Shown one piece after another: positions 11,159-23,575 of a stretch of DNA of 64,000 nucleotides. Where the stretch lies: contig JAACJM010000033.1 of assembly GCA_013368315.1 (NCBI GenBank), forward strand, positions 372,001 to 436,000, written 5' to 3'. This stretch comes from Tetrapyrgos nigripes (lineage: Eukaryota; Basidiomycota; Agaricomycetes; Agaricales; Campanellaceae). The notes beneath the pieces were generated by a model. It did not search any database. It was given only the letters and a program-made list of their open reading frames with translations, and was not told the origin of the DNA. Made by a program: the position numbers and the translations under genes. Position 1 is the stretch's first letter, and the number at the start of each line of letters is the position of its first letter.

Positions 11159-12103
11159 ATGTCCGAAGTCGATTTCCAACAACTCCGCGACCAAGCCAAA
11201 CCCCCTGCCTCTGATGCTGGTACCGACACCACTTCAGACGACCGTACAGACGATCAAAAGAAGGCAGACGCTGAGCTCGCCAATCGTATGAGCTCGTTGA
11301 TTGAGGATGCAAATGAGAAGGTGGTTCCGCTTTGCAAGATGATTAGGAAGGTACGTTCTCTCCACCGTGTTTTCTCGTCGTCTGTGCCTTTGCTAACCAT
11401 TGGACGACTTTTGTAGCACATCGAGAACATGGAAGCCCGCAAAGAAGAAGACCGAAACGAACAGGAACTCGTTGATGCCGTCAAGCCTCTGCTCATTCAA
11501 GCTGAGAAGATTCTGAATGAGACCAGCGGAGCTATCAAAGGCGCAGACCCTGACAACCGTCTGACCAACAGAGCGAAGAGGCATACCCAAGCACATAACG
11601 CGACGCCAGAGGAGCAGAGGCTGGCGCAGGCTGTGAAAGTGGTGAATACTTCGTCTGATTCTCTATCGTTGCTCCCAATACGCTGACCGTGTACGCTTCA
11701 TAGCTCTTCGAAGAAGTAGGCGGTACTATTGAGTGGGCTCGCGACAAACTCGACAACTTCCCCAAAGCCAAGAGGGACCTTGGACCATTGCTGGACGCAT
11801 TGGGTCGTACGTTCTCTCTGGTTCATTTTTCGCCCAGTGTACATATCTCTGACGTCGCTGAGCAGAACCCTTAACCCAAATCGTCGGTGGTGTCATGATG
11901 CTTCTCGCCGGCGTGCTCAATCTTGTCGGAAACCTCTTGAGCGGCCTTGGATTGGATAGTCTGCTGAAGGGAATCCTTTCCGCGACGGTAGGTGCTGACA
12001 GGTACCTTGTTGGGATAATTACTCACATTACAATGTGCAGGGCCTTGACAAGATCTATAGCGGGCTCGGTCTCGGCAAATGGTTGAACTCAGGCAAGAAG
12101 TAA
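11159..12103 (+). CDS. DUF6987-like fungal protein with hydrophobic C-terminal helices
   Basis: Small fungal protein, probably four or five exons. The N-terminus (MSEVDFQQLRDQAKPP) is followed by an acidic linker and helical, charged segments (AELANRMSSLIEDANEKVVP, then KEEDRNEQELVDAVKPLLIQ). Next come LTNRAKRHTQAHNATPEEQR, TIEWARDKLDNFPKAKRDLG and a Gly/Leu-rich hydrophobic end (GVMMLLAGVLNLVGNLLSG, then LDSLLKGILSATGLDKIYSG and LGLGKWLNSGKK). The last exons join by GT..AG at about 11990-12042. The arrangement resembles DUF6987 proteins. Function is unknown; membrane association is plausible from the C-terminus. Confidence 0.7.
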
Positions 12104-12413
12104 GACAACTGGACACTTCCTTACTGTACTCTACGTGTACGACAAAAGCTGGACTCTGATGGACTGTGATTTAGAGAAGTTCTGTAAACTACGCCAATGT
12201 ATGTACTGTAACTTCGACCAATAGTTAAAGTAATCGGACCTTCACTTTATACTGTCACTTTTAAAGTTTCGGTGACCTTCAGGCTTACCTTCGAATGCTG
12301 TGCACCTTGAAATGTGCCTGCTTTGTGGACTTAGAAGAGTCAGCTTTATCGTCCACAGCCGGTTCATTCTTACCCGATAGCCCTCATCACTTTCACATTG
12401 GAACCCGAGCGAT
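12104..12413. other. Short intergenic region
   Basis: About 310 bp holding the 3' end of the upstream gene and the promoter of the SDR gene. Nothing else was recognised. Confidence 0.4.
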
Positions 12414-13704
12414 ATGTCTGTTAACGAGGAGGCATCTCAGAAGATATGGCTCATCACAGGTGCGTGGTGCGTGCTGCGCAGCTGTATGAAAGCATTCAGC
12501 ACAAGTTCCCCTTCTGTTTCAGGAACCTCTTCAGGGTTTGGCCTACGTTTCGTTTTGTCTGCCCTTCGTCGAGGGGATAAAGTCATCGCTTCTTCACGGA
12601 CATTAGAGTCTCTGCAGGCGGTCAAATGGTTAGATCTTCTTAACGACCTGGGTCGAAAGGAATGCGATTTTGAAGATACGACGGGTATTGGACCGAAAGT
12701 CGATCTGGACTCCAACCTACGCTTGATGCAGTTGGACGTTAGCTGGAGTACGGAAGCCATACATGCAAAAGTGAATGAAGCTCTTGCGATTTGGGGACGG
12801 ATAGATATACTGGTGAATAATGCAGGTATTGGATTGAAAGCGTTGATTGAGGATGCTAGGTGCGTGCGCCGTTCAGACTTCAAACTGGCCGCCGAGCCTG
12901 ACAGCCCTCTATCTTACAGCTCCAAAGACTTCCAGTATCAATTCCAAATCAATTTCTTCGGGGCGATAGATATCACAAATGCGGTTCTATCTTCAATGAG
13001 AGCTAGAAAGTCTGGTACCATTGTCATCAATGGCAGCAGGAGTAGCTGGAAATCAGAGATACCTGTATGTTTTCCACGAACCTCCGGTTATATGCGAGAT
13101 TCTGAAAGACTACGTACGTAGGTAACTTGTAAGTCTACAACGTCGCATACTATCATCAGTACGGTTTTGTTTCACGAATCACAACTTCTAGCCTTGTATG
13201 CTTCCTCAAAAGCAGCATTGAGAGGTACGCTTTCCCAATCAAATCCTTTCGACTTCATTCCCGTTCATGTGTCTCATCGATCTCATTATACCGTGAACTA
13301 AAGTCTACAGCGAGACCCTTGCCTGCGAAGTTGATCCTTTCTCTATCCGTGTCCTGATCCTCGAACCTGGTGCTTTTCGTACTGAAGGGATTCTGTCACA
13401 ACCATATTTAAACGTTCACAATCCTATTTCGGATTACGATACTGTCAGAGAGAAGATCATGACAATCATGAAGGCAGCAGACCGAAAGCAGGAAGGGGAT
13501 CCGAACAAAGCTGCCGAGCTTGTCGTCGATATCGTTAGAGGGGAAGGGAAAGCATTGAGGGAAGATGGGACAGTTAGGGACTGGCCATTGTATCTGCCTC
13601 TGGGAGGAGATGCGGTGAATGATATTAGAACGAAATGCCGGAGGATGTTGGATGCGTTGGATGAATGGGCTGATGTGACTACTGGACTGGAGATTACACA
13701 ATAG
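12414..13704 (+). CDS. Short-chain dehydrogenase/reductase (classical SDR)
   Basis: NAD(P)-dependent oxidoreductase. The start MSVNEEASQKIWLITG is joined across a 5' intron to the cofactor loop, giving TGTSSGFG. Other motifs are VIASSRT, the LDV acidic site, the NNAGIG strand, VINGSRSS (catalytic Ser region) and YASSK (catalytic Tyr and Lys) in a later exon. The C-terminal part, after VLILEPGAFRTEG, continues as AADRKQEGDPNKAAELVVDI and ends DVTTGLEITQ at TAG. A segment between the Rossmann strands (residues ~50-75) is longer than usual. Substrate unknown. All catalytic motifs are present. Confidence 0.85.
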
Positions 13705-13796
13705 CCGGTAACCAAAGGTGACTATAGTCAATGAAAGGTCCCTTGACTAGAATTTTACAGATGTATGACGATCCAAATGTCTTGTATTTACATGGT

Positions 13797-16095
13797 TCAC
13801 AAATCCCATGTGTTCTTGATCAAATGTGATGCTCTTTCGGCGACAATATACACTGAAGCTTGCGTGTGTGCAGCTGGAACAAAAGGCTAACGAACAAGAG
13901 TAATCAATGATCACACCAGAGGTGGATCGATGTAGTAAACGTACCAGAACCGATGCATCTGCTATGCGTACGCCTTGAGCTCCTTTCAATTTCAGATCAG
14001 GATCAACTACGCCCCAGTCCGCATCCTTTGGCGACATAGAAGCTGTCCCCACCAAATGGGCCGCTCCACCAACTCTGCTGCGAATTACAGCGTCCAGGTC
14101 ATCATCTGTAGTTTCATCATCGATATTCAAGTTTGAAGACAATAGGAAACCCTCGAATGGCGGTGATGCCATGAAGCGAACAATCATCCGGAGTCCTTCA
14201 CGCATCGCGAAAAGGTCGAATTCAGAAGACAGTAGGTTGAGATCAATCATCGGGTGGTCCAAAAGATTGGACGAGTTGAGTTTCACGAAGCCACCTAGTG
14301 AAATGTCAATCTGAAGGTTCCATTGCCAAACGCTTGCACAGGATCACGCACGTGAAGCAGGGGAAACGATGGCAGGAGCTGAGCTCACGACGTTTCCCGG
14401 AAGACCAAAGCCGTCATTCTGGGTGATTGATAGTAACAGCGAAGACGCTGAGGAGATTAAACAAGACATACTGTGAAGACGATCTCAAGATGAGCAGTAT
14501 GAGGACCAGCGGAAGGGTCTCTAAACCTTGTGAAGATGGATGCATTCGCAGGTAGTCTGAAGAATCCAACTGTATTTAGAGGAGCATCAACCAGTGGTCC
14601 TGATCTTGGAGTTTTCATCCATTGTTCAAGTTGCTCGGCATCCGTAGAGTTGGTTTGTGGAGAACTGATATTCCATGCCAATGTAACAGCAGGTTGCTCT
14701 GTGAGATTTTGACCAACTGACGGGAGGTGAAGAGTAGAAGGTATTCCGATTTCCAACAAGGATTCCGAATCTCCAATGCCAGAATTTAACAATAAGTTTG
14801 GTGTTCCTATTCAGAGACTTTGAGATGGGATAGTCAAGCGCAAAACGACGTGAACGAGTTACCTATTGCCCCTGCTGAGATTATGATCTCCTTGGTAGCA
14901 CTGACGATTTCGAAAGTTTCTTACAAGGCACGTCAAATTATGTGAAAGGGCAGGAAAGACAGACATACCGCCCGCATTTTGCGTTAATTCCACTTTGGTA
15001 AAAGAAGACTGAGAACGGGAAGCTTTCAAAATCCGAGTAACATGGGCATGTAATAGAACATGAAGGTTCGACCTTTTGGCGACTGTGGGACCTAAGTAAG
15101 AGGTTGCAGAACTACTTCTCTGCCCATTCAGAACCGTGGACTGTCCCCAGCCTGCACATCATAAATACATATCCAACGTAAGAGGATTCGAAACTTTCAC
15201 CTATGCCAAGCTGATTTCCAGAATTCGTGTCCAAGTTGAACGGGAGTTCCGCTCCAGGTAGCTTACTAGACTGTATGACTAGCTCGTCATAATGATGGGT
15301 AAATCCAGGGAGTGTCACTGAGTTGACGCCATCGAAGCTATGTACAGCAGGATCAAATTGACCGGTAGTGTTATGCTTATCCACAGGAGGCGTGAAATGT
15401 TCGTTCTTGAGGTGAGGTACTACTAAGCCATTACAGATCGAAATGTTATTGCTGACTACATACCTTCCGAATGAAAGGTTGAACGTTGTCCCAAGACCAA
15501 CCAGGATCTCCCGTAACATCTGCGTACCGATCCCAGTCTTCAGAGCTTCCACGAGTATACGCCATACAGTCTAATGGGAAATATTAGCGACCGGGACAGC
15601 TTTCATCGACTCAAAGACACTGACTAATCGAACTTGATCCACCTAGGATAAAGCCTCTGGGCACTTCGATGGTACGATTATCCTGCCCTACTTGAGCCGT
15701 GAAGTTCCAATCTATGGCGGACTGTACGGTGCGACCGCAAAATCCAGGGACCATAGACAGCAGAACCCCTTCGTTCCTGGGATATACCGTTGATAAACTC
15801 GAAGTTCGCAGAATGTGCAATGAAGAAGCCAAGACTCACGATCCACCTGCTTCCAAGACGAGAACGGATATTCCAGGATTCTCAGTCAAGCGACTAGCAA
15901 TGACATTGCCCGCAGTACCACCTGTGCAGAATATATGATGAGGAAGGCTGACTTGCCTAGAGATAGTATCCGCACACCTCCAACGACAACGAAATCGAAT
16001 GTTCTTGTAGGCAAGTCTTCGATATGCTCAATGATTCTCGAAGAACAAAGAGCAACGAAGAGATGCAGTATCAGGAGTGCGAGTTCGGGCCACAT
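13797..16095 (-). CDS. Secreted GMC oxidoreductase (aryl-alcohol oxidase / choline dehydrogenase-like)
   Basis: FAD-dependent oxidoreductase of the glucose-methanol-choline family, likely extracellular and often tied to lignocellulose decay. A signal peptide ([19 protein letters not shown]) precedes the FAD loop DFVVVGGGTAGN, which is rebuilt across an intron. Also present are the GMC signature [12 protein letters not shown], the stretch [20 protein letters not shown] and GQNLTEQP. The two active-site histidines are expected in AHLVGTASM and, in the last exon, [19 protein letters not shown]. The stop is TGA at 13797-13799. It has about ten exons. Both catalytic segments are intact. Confidence 0.87.
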
Positions 16096-16998
16096 AGTAT
16101 TGAGTTAGGAAGACAACTCGGATTCCCTGCAAGCATCCCCAATATATACCCTTCCGCCTGCTTCTCGATCAAACCCTCGCAATGCGCATTACTCCACAAC
16201 ACAGTTCATAGATATCAATGAGTAGAACTGGAAGTTCTGTACCAGTGGCATGACCCTCGCGGCGTCCGACTTGCTGAGACATAGAACCCCTCGAAGCCTG
16301 AGCTGAGAATCCACCTCTTGACAAAGTTCTGAGCGGTGAGATAATATGCCTCGATTGAAAGAGTCTAAACAAAGCCTACAAGAAGATAGGCACGTATTGG
16401 TAAGAATGTTGCATCTACCTCGCAAACAGCATCCGAATGACTTGATCATGGGTCTCTGAGAGCGATGCGACGAAGTTTCTAAAGAGAGTGGCAGCAAAAG
16501 ACGAGGAATACAAAGAAGCATAGAAGTGTTGCTTGAGTCTGCAGAGCGTGCTGCGTTCCGGTTGCGTAGACTCAAGTTAGTTGGAAACCAGCACAAAGCA
16601 AAAACACTGACAGCAAAAACTCGTCGGCATGACTGCGGTTTTTTAGGGCGTGCGAATCTGACTACCCATTTAGTAGTGCCCCTGAGTGATTCGTCGTTTT
16701 CTTGCCTAGAAAATGGGCCATGAAGCAATGCCACTGAACATAAAACCAAACGTCCAAACGTCCAACCGCGAAATATCAGCGGCCATCTCGAGTGATGTAG
16801 CCAATGACCGAGGAAATAAGGATGACTGTAACTTTATCAAGACACATTAAGGACTGCCTTGCAACAGTGTTGTTCAATTTGAGAGTGAAGTACAGCGAAA
16901 AGTACAAGGTATTGCTACTGAATAAATAAGTCATGACAATTATTGCTACAACACCCATCTAGATTGTGACGCTAGCAGAGTGATCCGAAGCAGAGACG
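16096..16998. other. Intergenic region, no gene seen
   Basis: A minus-strand open frame covers 16189-16749, but its composition (scattered Cys, Arg and Ser, no motif) argues against coding. The interval holds the GMC promoter and the 3' flank of the next gene. Confidence 0.4.
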
Positions 16999-18371
16999 CT
17001 ATCGACCAGTCTGCGTTTCGCGGATTTTTGCTTCGGTCGAAGCAGCCTGACGGATGAGATCATCCAGGCTACTAGATGCCAAATCTCCGCTTTGCATATG
17101 GCGAGTAGTATCAACCTGAGCTAGAGTTTCCGCCAAAGCCACAGCGGTCACTGTAACAATTTCCTTTCTCCCTTTGCCCTTATCTTGTTTACGGCCTGGG
17201 TCTGCAACCGCAGCTTCTTTAGAGCTAGGCTGAGTCACAGACATCGCAGCCTGTTGCTGAGCTGGTCCTGAATCGGGGGATGAATGTTTCGATGACCCGG
17301 ATATCCTCCTAAGCAGCCCTCCCAATCGCACACGACTTGGACTTCTTCTAGAATCTGACCCAGACGCCGGAGAAAATGCTGTTTGGATATTCCTGAGAGA
17401 AGCATATTTGCTTTCTGTTACCTGGGACCGGGATGATCTTAGATGATCCGGTTGTATTTCAGTATCCTTTTATCTATCAGCGTTTTTGAATGAACACTTA
17501 CATTGCCAGAGTACGATCTTGACTCGGAGGAATCATCCCAACTGTAGTGTCTGTTGAGAAACGAGACCTTGCAGGGACAGTTAGTTCAGGCCTCGCAGGA
17601 AGAGGAATCTCCTCTATTCGGTTCCACGCTGGAACCGATGGTGGTGTCCTGACGGATCTCGAGCGGGGCTGTTAATCAAATGATGAGAGTGGGAGACTCG
17701 GATGATACATTTACTAGTACACTCACCAGATTGAATTTCCGTTCCTCTAAAACCAAAGCTCTCTTCGCATTCATCCTCCTCTTCACCATTACGCATTTCA
17801 TAGCCAAAAGTCCCATCGTAATGCTCTCGAACAGCAGGAAAATAATCTCTGTCACCTGAACCCCACGATTCCAAGGAGCATTCACAGTCATAGTATCGTC
17901 TGAGCTGCCTGGGCCCTTGGCAGTGTCGGAGATACATATCACCAAGGAAGTGAGCCAAAATACAAGCAGGATACATGTGACCAGAATACAGCCAGAGGAA
18001 TAATACCGTATCGTATGGCGTTTCGAAGAAAATGATGACGGAGCCGGAGAGGTAGGTGAGCCGAGTTCAAAGTCGGGATTAGATGGGGGGGTATACGTCT
18101 GGGCAGACCACGGAGCGCGCCCGCCCTTCTCAGAGTATGGGCTGACTATTGAAAAGTCTGTCGTGTCCCATCGTTCGGGATGACGGTAGAATGAAACCGT
18201 CGTGATTATTCCGACAATGAGATGGAATATTAGGGTGGCGATGCAAGTGAAGACGGCGAGCCAGGTGAACAACGTATAATGCTCATGAATTGCGAGGCCG
18301 AGGGAGGGGAAAATTAACAGAACGGAGAGTGGAACGAGAGTAAGGATATGTTTGGGAAGGTGTGAGATCAT
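16999..18371 (-). CDS. Four-TM membrane protein with long Ser-rich tail
   Basis: Unknown integral membrane protein. The first exon (from 18371) has two N-terminal hydrophobic helices (ILTLVPLSVLLIFPSLGLAI, and FTWLAVFTCIATLIFHLIV). A polar loop with Pro and Ser follows. Then come a third helix (GCILVTCILLVFWLTSLVIC) and a fourth (TEIIFLLFESITMGLLAMKC). A basic segment (VKRRMNAKRALVLEERKFNL) leads to a spliced cytoplasmic tail rich in Ser, Arg and Pro that ends KIRETQTGR at 16999. The topology resembles MARVEL-type proteins, but no signature was seen. Exon joins in the tail are inferred. Confidence 0.65.
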
Positions 18372-19481
18372 CGCCTTTGGATCATTCGCACCAGTCGAAT
18401 TGAAGGAAAGAATGAGTTATCAAGGAAAGGACGGTGTAGCCGGAAGACTCTGGCTTCGACTTGAAAGGAAAATAGAAGGAAGGAGGCCACCGGGGTCCAC
18501 CAGCTGATGGGATGGAAGACTCCCGACAGATCCAACAGCTCTCCAATATAAGACGTCCGGGACGTGTATGAAGGGGATGCTACGCGGAAGTGCTATCACT
18601 CTGGACTACCAGTCAATAGCACGAAGCACAGCTACTCGGACTTCAGACCAAGGAAGCGGAACGAACAAGTGCTACGCGCACGCCGACATGTCGATGTATT
18701 TATATTGATCATGATTAGGAAGGGCGAGCTGAAATCCGAATGGATACCAGTTACGATTCGATGTACATGTAGTGTCAGTGGCGCGCGTTTACACGTCACT
18801 TTCCCGTTGAGATGATTTCTGCCCGGTCAGTGCTGATTAAAATGCGTAAATGTATGATCACACTTCAGAGGTGACCGAAGGATTGGGTCAGTAAAAGTGA
18901 AACTTAAGGACACTAAATGGTTACCTGGCACTGGCATGACTTTCTTTATCTGCGTGAGCATGGGCATGGGCATAAATCTTGGCATCCCAGGTTTTCTCAT
19001 GAAAGGTCTGCCCACAACATCCAGTCTTCGGGGAACCTGTTGAGGGGGAAATGTGCTCCTTCTTGACATTGAGTCTACACCCGTGCCAAGACCGGGAATA
19101 CTGCGCCTTTGAATCCCAGAAAGTTTCAATAATACCAAATCCGGCGCTCGAGGATTGATTAGACCTGTATCAGTTGGCGGTGAGTCGTCCAGGCATCATG
19201 ATGGAGGTACCATGTATACAATATATAAAATTGAATAACCATCGAGCGCCGGGTCAATATGCAGTCAAAGGTCAAGTCGAGAAACAAAGCTTAGTTACCG
19301 AGTATATGGGGACACATCATGATCCATAGAGGCGGAGGAAGGAGCCTGATCAGTGAAGACGTATCAGTGCAGTTGTTCAAGCACTTAGCAGAAGCCAGAT
19401 ACAAGACAAGTACATCATGTACAGATGCGGAAATATATCGCCTCGCCGTCTATCACAGCAGTCGTCAAGAAGCATGGCCAA
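18372..19481. other. Intergenic region with one doubtful open frame
   Basis: An open frame on the minus strand (18827-19138) is Met- and Pro-rich (RFMPMPMLTQ) and has a possible splice donor after MPVPG. I could not link it to a family, so it is not called as a gene. The rest shows no coding signal. Confidence 0.3.
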
Positions 19482-20239
19482 TTACTCGGGAAGCAAATCT
19501 CCAACTGTCGTTATTCGTAGATTGGCAATCTCTTCTTTCAAATTGTCAGGCGACAAATCATTCCAATGAATATCACCCCGAGGAAGTAATACCAGGACCT
19601 CTGGTTCGCAGAATTCCTTGATTACTTGTCGACATAAGCCGCAAGGAGGGATTGAAGGAGAGATGTCTCTGTGCAAGAGGAGTGACTCGATGAGACGAAA
19701 CCAAATCTATGACTGAAGGCCTTACTGCAGGAACGGGATTCACTTACGCGACAATTGCCAAAGCTTGGAAGGATCGCGTGCCTTCGCTCTTAATGATTTA
19801 CAGGCGATAGATGAATGGCGAGATCCAATATTAGTTAAAATTTTGAGATTTCGAACAACCACTGACTACCGCTTTCACGATGGCCACTCTTTCAGCGCAT
19901 ATTGTTTCCGCTTAATATGTGGACGAGAAGAGATTAGGTATTAATACGTATTTTCTTCAGCCAGAGGATATTAATAGAGACTCACAGTAAGAAGCGTTAT
20001 CAATACTTGCACCAGTCAATATCACTCCGTTGGTCCCTAAGACCGCTGCGCCGACTGGGAAACGGGAGTACTGACTGTATGCGTTGCGTTTTCCTGACGG
20101 AAACGGAAACGACATCGCAGTCGTTGCTTCCTAATCAACTTGACGACCTTGGACCTTCTTGAAATTTGTATTTACCTCCCAAAGCAGCCAGAACAAGACG
20201 GAGCTTCGACTCCTCGGTAAGAAACATTGATTTTGACAT
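19482..20239 (-). CDS. CDD1: Cytidine deaminase
   Basis: Zinc-dependent deaminase of the pyrimidine salvage pathway (cytidine or deoxycytidine to uridine). The start MSKSMFLTEESKLRL at 20239 is chosen because it aligns with the family N-terminus. Splicing across about 20080-20170 gives LVLAALGGKRNAYSQYSRFP, then VGAAVLGTNGVILTGASIDN. The next exon carries the zinc and catalytic motif ICAERVAIVKA (Cys and Glu). The last exon carries PCGLCRQ (two zinc Cys) and ends TTVGDLLPE. Four or five small exons, all with GT..AG ends. Length of about 155-165 residues matches the family. It is divergent from GCV1. Confidence 0.88.
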
Positions 20240-20620
20240 GAGAAATGACCTTAAAGCGAGTAGTTGCGTTCTGTCCCGAATTTTGCAGTATGGTGGCCCA
20301 AACAAAGGCTTGGGGTCTAAAATCGACATTTGAGCACTGTCTTGTAGTCCTTTTAAGGGTCGGAGATAAGGCTTACCACAAGTCTTTGAGCTCCTGGTCG
20401 TGAAAGAGACGAAAGAGCACCTTGGTGAAGCTCGCGAACGTCAATGTGTGAGCATGTGACCGGTTTACCGACGAACATGCGGCGGAACGCCGTCCTCCTG
20501 TTCTCCTTTTTTTCACGCCTTCCTGTTCTTTATCCAGGAAGCGATTCTCTTGGACGGCTAGGATAGGTAGGACCATACTGAAAACTCTAGGCAAGTATGT
20601 TGACCAAGAAAGCAGGACCA
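20240..20620. promoter_or_regulatory. Divergent intergenic region between cytidine deaminase and GCV1
   Basis: This 381-bp gap separates two divergent start codons and must contain both promoters. No clear transcription-factor palindrome was recognised. Confidence 0.4.
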
Positions 20621-22167
20621 ATGACGACCTTGTCACGCACTGCAAGCTCATTTTCACGACGAGTTGTTGCCGGAAGATGGCTTGCTTTACGAGCATATGC
20701 GACACCTTCGGGACAGGTGAGCTGTTGCATATACATCAATGACAATGTCTTCTCATTCCCTGAATAGTTGAAGAAGACTGGGCTCTATGATTTTCATGTA
20801 GAAAACGGCGCGAAAATGGTTCCATTTGCGGGATATTCCATGCCTCTACTCTATGGAGATGTTGGGCAAGGTGAGGAAGATCTCTACCATTGTTGTTTTC
20901 GTCTCAGACAAACCCTTGTAGTTGCTAGTCACAATCATGTCCGGAATAGCGCAGGATTATTTGATGTCGGCCACATGGTACAGTCGAAGTGAGTGGCTCA
21001 TTCGCAAAGAAAGCACATCTCTCATGCTATTGCAGTTTCCGAGGTCCCAGTACAACCCAATTCTTAGAATGGATAACTCCTTCATCACTCTCTACCCTCA
21101 AACCGTACACGTCTACACTATCGGTTATCCTCAACGAAACAGGCGGCATCATTGACGATACCGTTGTCACCAAGCACGCGCCAGATGCCTTCTATGTCGT
21201 CACAAATGCTGGAAGGCGCGACCGTGACCTGGCATGGTTCAAAGACAAATTAGCAGAGTGGAATGCGAGTGAAAAAGCCAAGGATGGACCTGTGGAATTG
21301 GAGGTGCTCGAGAATTGGGGTTTGGTCGCTCTACAAGGTGCGTTTTAAGCTCTCTTACTTCTGTCTCTCAGCCCGGCTAATGCACTGCCTCAGGTCCTGC
21401 AGCAGCTGGATACTTACAAGCCCTAACGTCCTTTGACCTCAAGCAGCTGACATTTGGGTCATCTGCCTTCGTACCTATTGAGGGCTTCAACCTCCATGTC
21501 GCTCGTGGTGGATATACTGGCGAAGATGGTTTCGAAATCTCTATACCACCTCAGCACACTGTCGAAGTCACGGAGATGCTGTCAAAGTCTCCGGTCCAAC
21601 TGACTGGTCTGGCTGCCCGAGACAGCTTACGTCTTGAAGCGGGCATGTGTCTATATGGGAATGATTTGGATGAGAGTACAACTCCTGTCGAGGCTGGTTT
21701 GACTTGGGTTATTGGTACGCTTTTTTTTTCTGCATGGAGAAGTTTGATTGCTTACGCCTGTTCAGGCAAAGAACGCCGCGAGACGGGCGACTTCATTGGT
21801 GCTGAAGGTGTACGCGCTCACATTAAAAACGGGCCTCCTCGTCGCCGAGTAGGATTTGTCATTCAAGAAGCGCCTGCTAGACGTAAGTCTCTCGCAAGCG
21901 ATAGGCCTCATGTCGCAACGACTGACGATTCCTGTCGTTATCTTCCCAGAGGGTGCCAAGATCTACGATGATTCCGGAAACGAAGAAATTGGTGTCGTCA
22001 CGTCTGGTATTCCGTCACCAACCCTCGGGAAGAATATTGCTATGGGATACGTGAAGAACGGGCAACATAAGAAGGGTACCCCTGTCCAAGTCCAGGTCAG
22101 AAATCAGAAACGCAAGGCCGTTGTAACGCCGATGCCATTTGTGAAGACAAACTATTGGAGGGGTTGA
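20621..22167 (+). CDS. GCV1: Mitochondrial aminomethyltransferase, glycine cleavage T protein
   Basis: Transfers the aminomethyl group from lipoyl-H protein to tetrahydrofolate in the mitochondrial glycine cleavage complex. The first exon encodes a transit peptide ([20 protein letters not shown]). It splices at a GTGAGC donor to [20 protein letters not shown]. Further motifs are [86 protein letters not shown] and [20 protein letters not shown]. The C-terminus has [20 protein letters not shown] and ends FVKTNYWRG. All family blocks are in order, with about six introns. Confidence 0.92.
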
Positions 22168-23575
22168 ATGAGCTGAGGATAGGAAGGTAGACGCTGGCGC
22201 AGCTGAGGAGTCTAGACACACGTGCGTTTCTCCAAGTCATCGCTTCCAATCATGACCGACTCGCATCTTATTGACTTTTATACTTTCTCATCGCAGATCC
22301 TGGGCTACCCAGACTGTCAGTCGGAGTCTCGTTTCCCTCCGTTTCATCATGTCTATGTTGGCGGCGTGCTTCTTCAACAGATGCAGGTGTAGTCTTTGTT
22401 CCTCGTTGCCATTGCCAGGTTACCCAAGACAACGGCTCAACGGGTTAGATCCAAGAGTTTAATCGCATAGACATGAAGAGGGCATGTCGGCGATGTGGGC
22501 TGGGGAGGCGGTGGAGGCTGTGTACCGTTATAGGTACTATTTATACTTATTCTCAATTGATCGCAGATTCCTCTCGTACAAATCTTTTCCATCATCATCA
22601 CTCAACTTGCCTAGATCACCTTTTGAGCTCCTTCGCATCTTTTTGTCCAGATATCCGACGTTTAATGAAATTTCATTTGCAGATAGGATGAGCATGGAAG
22701 CGGTTTGTACCACTTGTTTGAGGAAGAATCTGAGTCACTATCTTTGTTATGGTGCCCACCAACCCCACAGACACATGTCCTGTTCCTAGTACCACGCTAT
22801 ACGCGAACATTTATAATTTGACAGATGGCCCCTAGGGCTGTGTGAGACTGCTATCCCTCAATAGGCTTCTGGAAATACGAAATACCTGAGCTCTGCGGCG
22901 ACTCATGACTGAGAAATTCGGGAGGAGTTGCTGAAAGAATCCTTTTTCCATGTTTGGAGATTACTTAATGTCAGGGATGGTTATTTCAAATGGGAAAGGA
23001 AGCTAATCTTTACCTGAGAAGCTAGGGCGAAATCCGTTCCCCCAATTAAGCAATTGACTCCGCCATGGCTATTCGCTTCCTTTCCGGAACCATCTAGTTC
23101 TGTCTTTGCGCTATTCTTCTGACAAACCATAATGAGCGGAGATAGACGCTGAAGCCAACGACAGGCAGTGGACCTAGCAGCATCATATGATGATACTCGA
23201 ACCCTGGCTTGCCGATACACTTTTAGGAGATCAATGGAAGAGAGACAATGGAACGGAAAAATGATGCTATCCCGTCTCAGTGACATCAAATTACCTTCCC
23301 TCTTTGTATTGTCCCCAGAATAACGTGTTGAGAGAAAAAGTCCCACAAGAAGCTTGGTCTTTCCTTTACATACTTGCTGCCAATCTTTGAAGGTGCGGGT
23401 TCGCCTTCCTTCCTCTCTTTCGCTTCCTTCTACGCTTTTCCCCTCTTGCTTTTGACGATTACACCTTTCGGTGTCCGGATAGCTCGACTTGCATAACGTG
23501 GCGCATTGCTTTGTAGACTGGGGACTCGGAACTCAATTCTGCGGCGCTTTGAGTTAAAGTGGACTTTGGAACGAC
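22168..23575. other. Intergenic region with an unresolved coding signal
   Basis: Minus-strand frames between about 22880 and 23420 (for example the stretch RVSSYDAARSTACRWLQRLS at 23130-23190) look slightly gene-like and could be joined through GT..AG sites. I recognise no family and no start. A small gene here, sharing a promoter with the membrane protein gene at 23576, is possible but unproven. Confidence 0.3.

Noticed and set aside
16189..16749. Minus-strand 186-residue open frame as a gene
   Set aside because: No start context, family similarity or domain; the composition looks random.
18827..19138. 103-residue minus-strand frame as a gene
   Set aside because: Met/Pro-rich stretch with no recognisable family; cannot be supported beyond an open frame.
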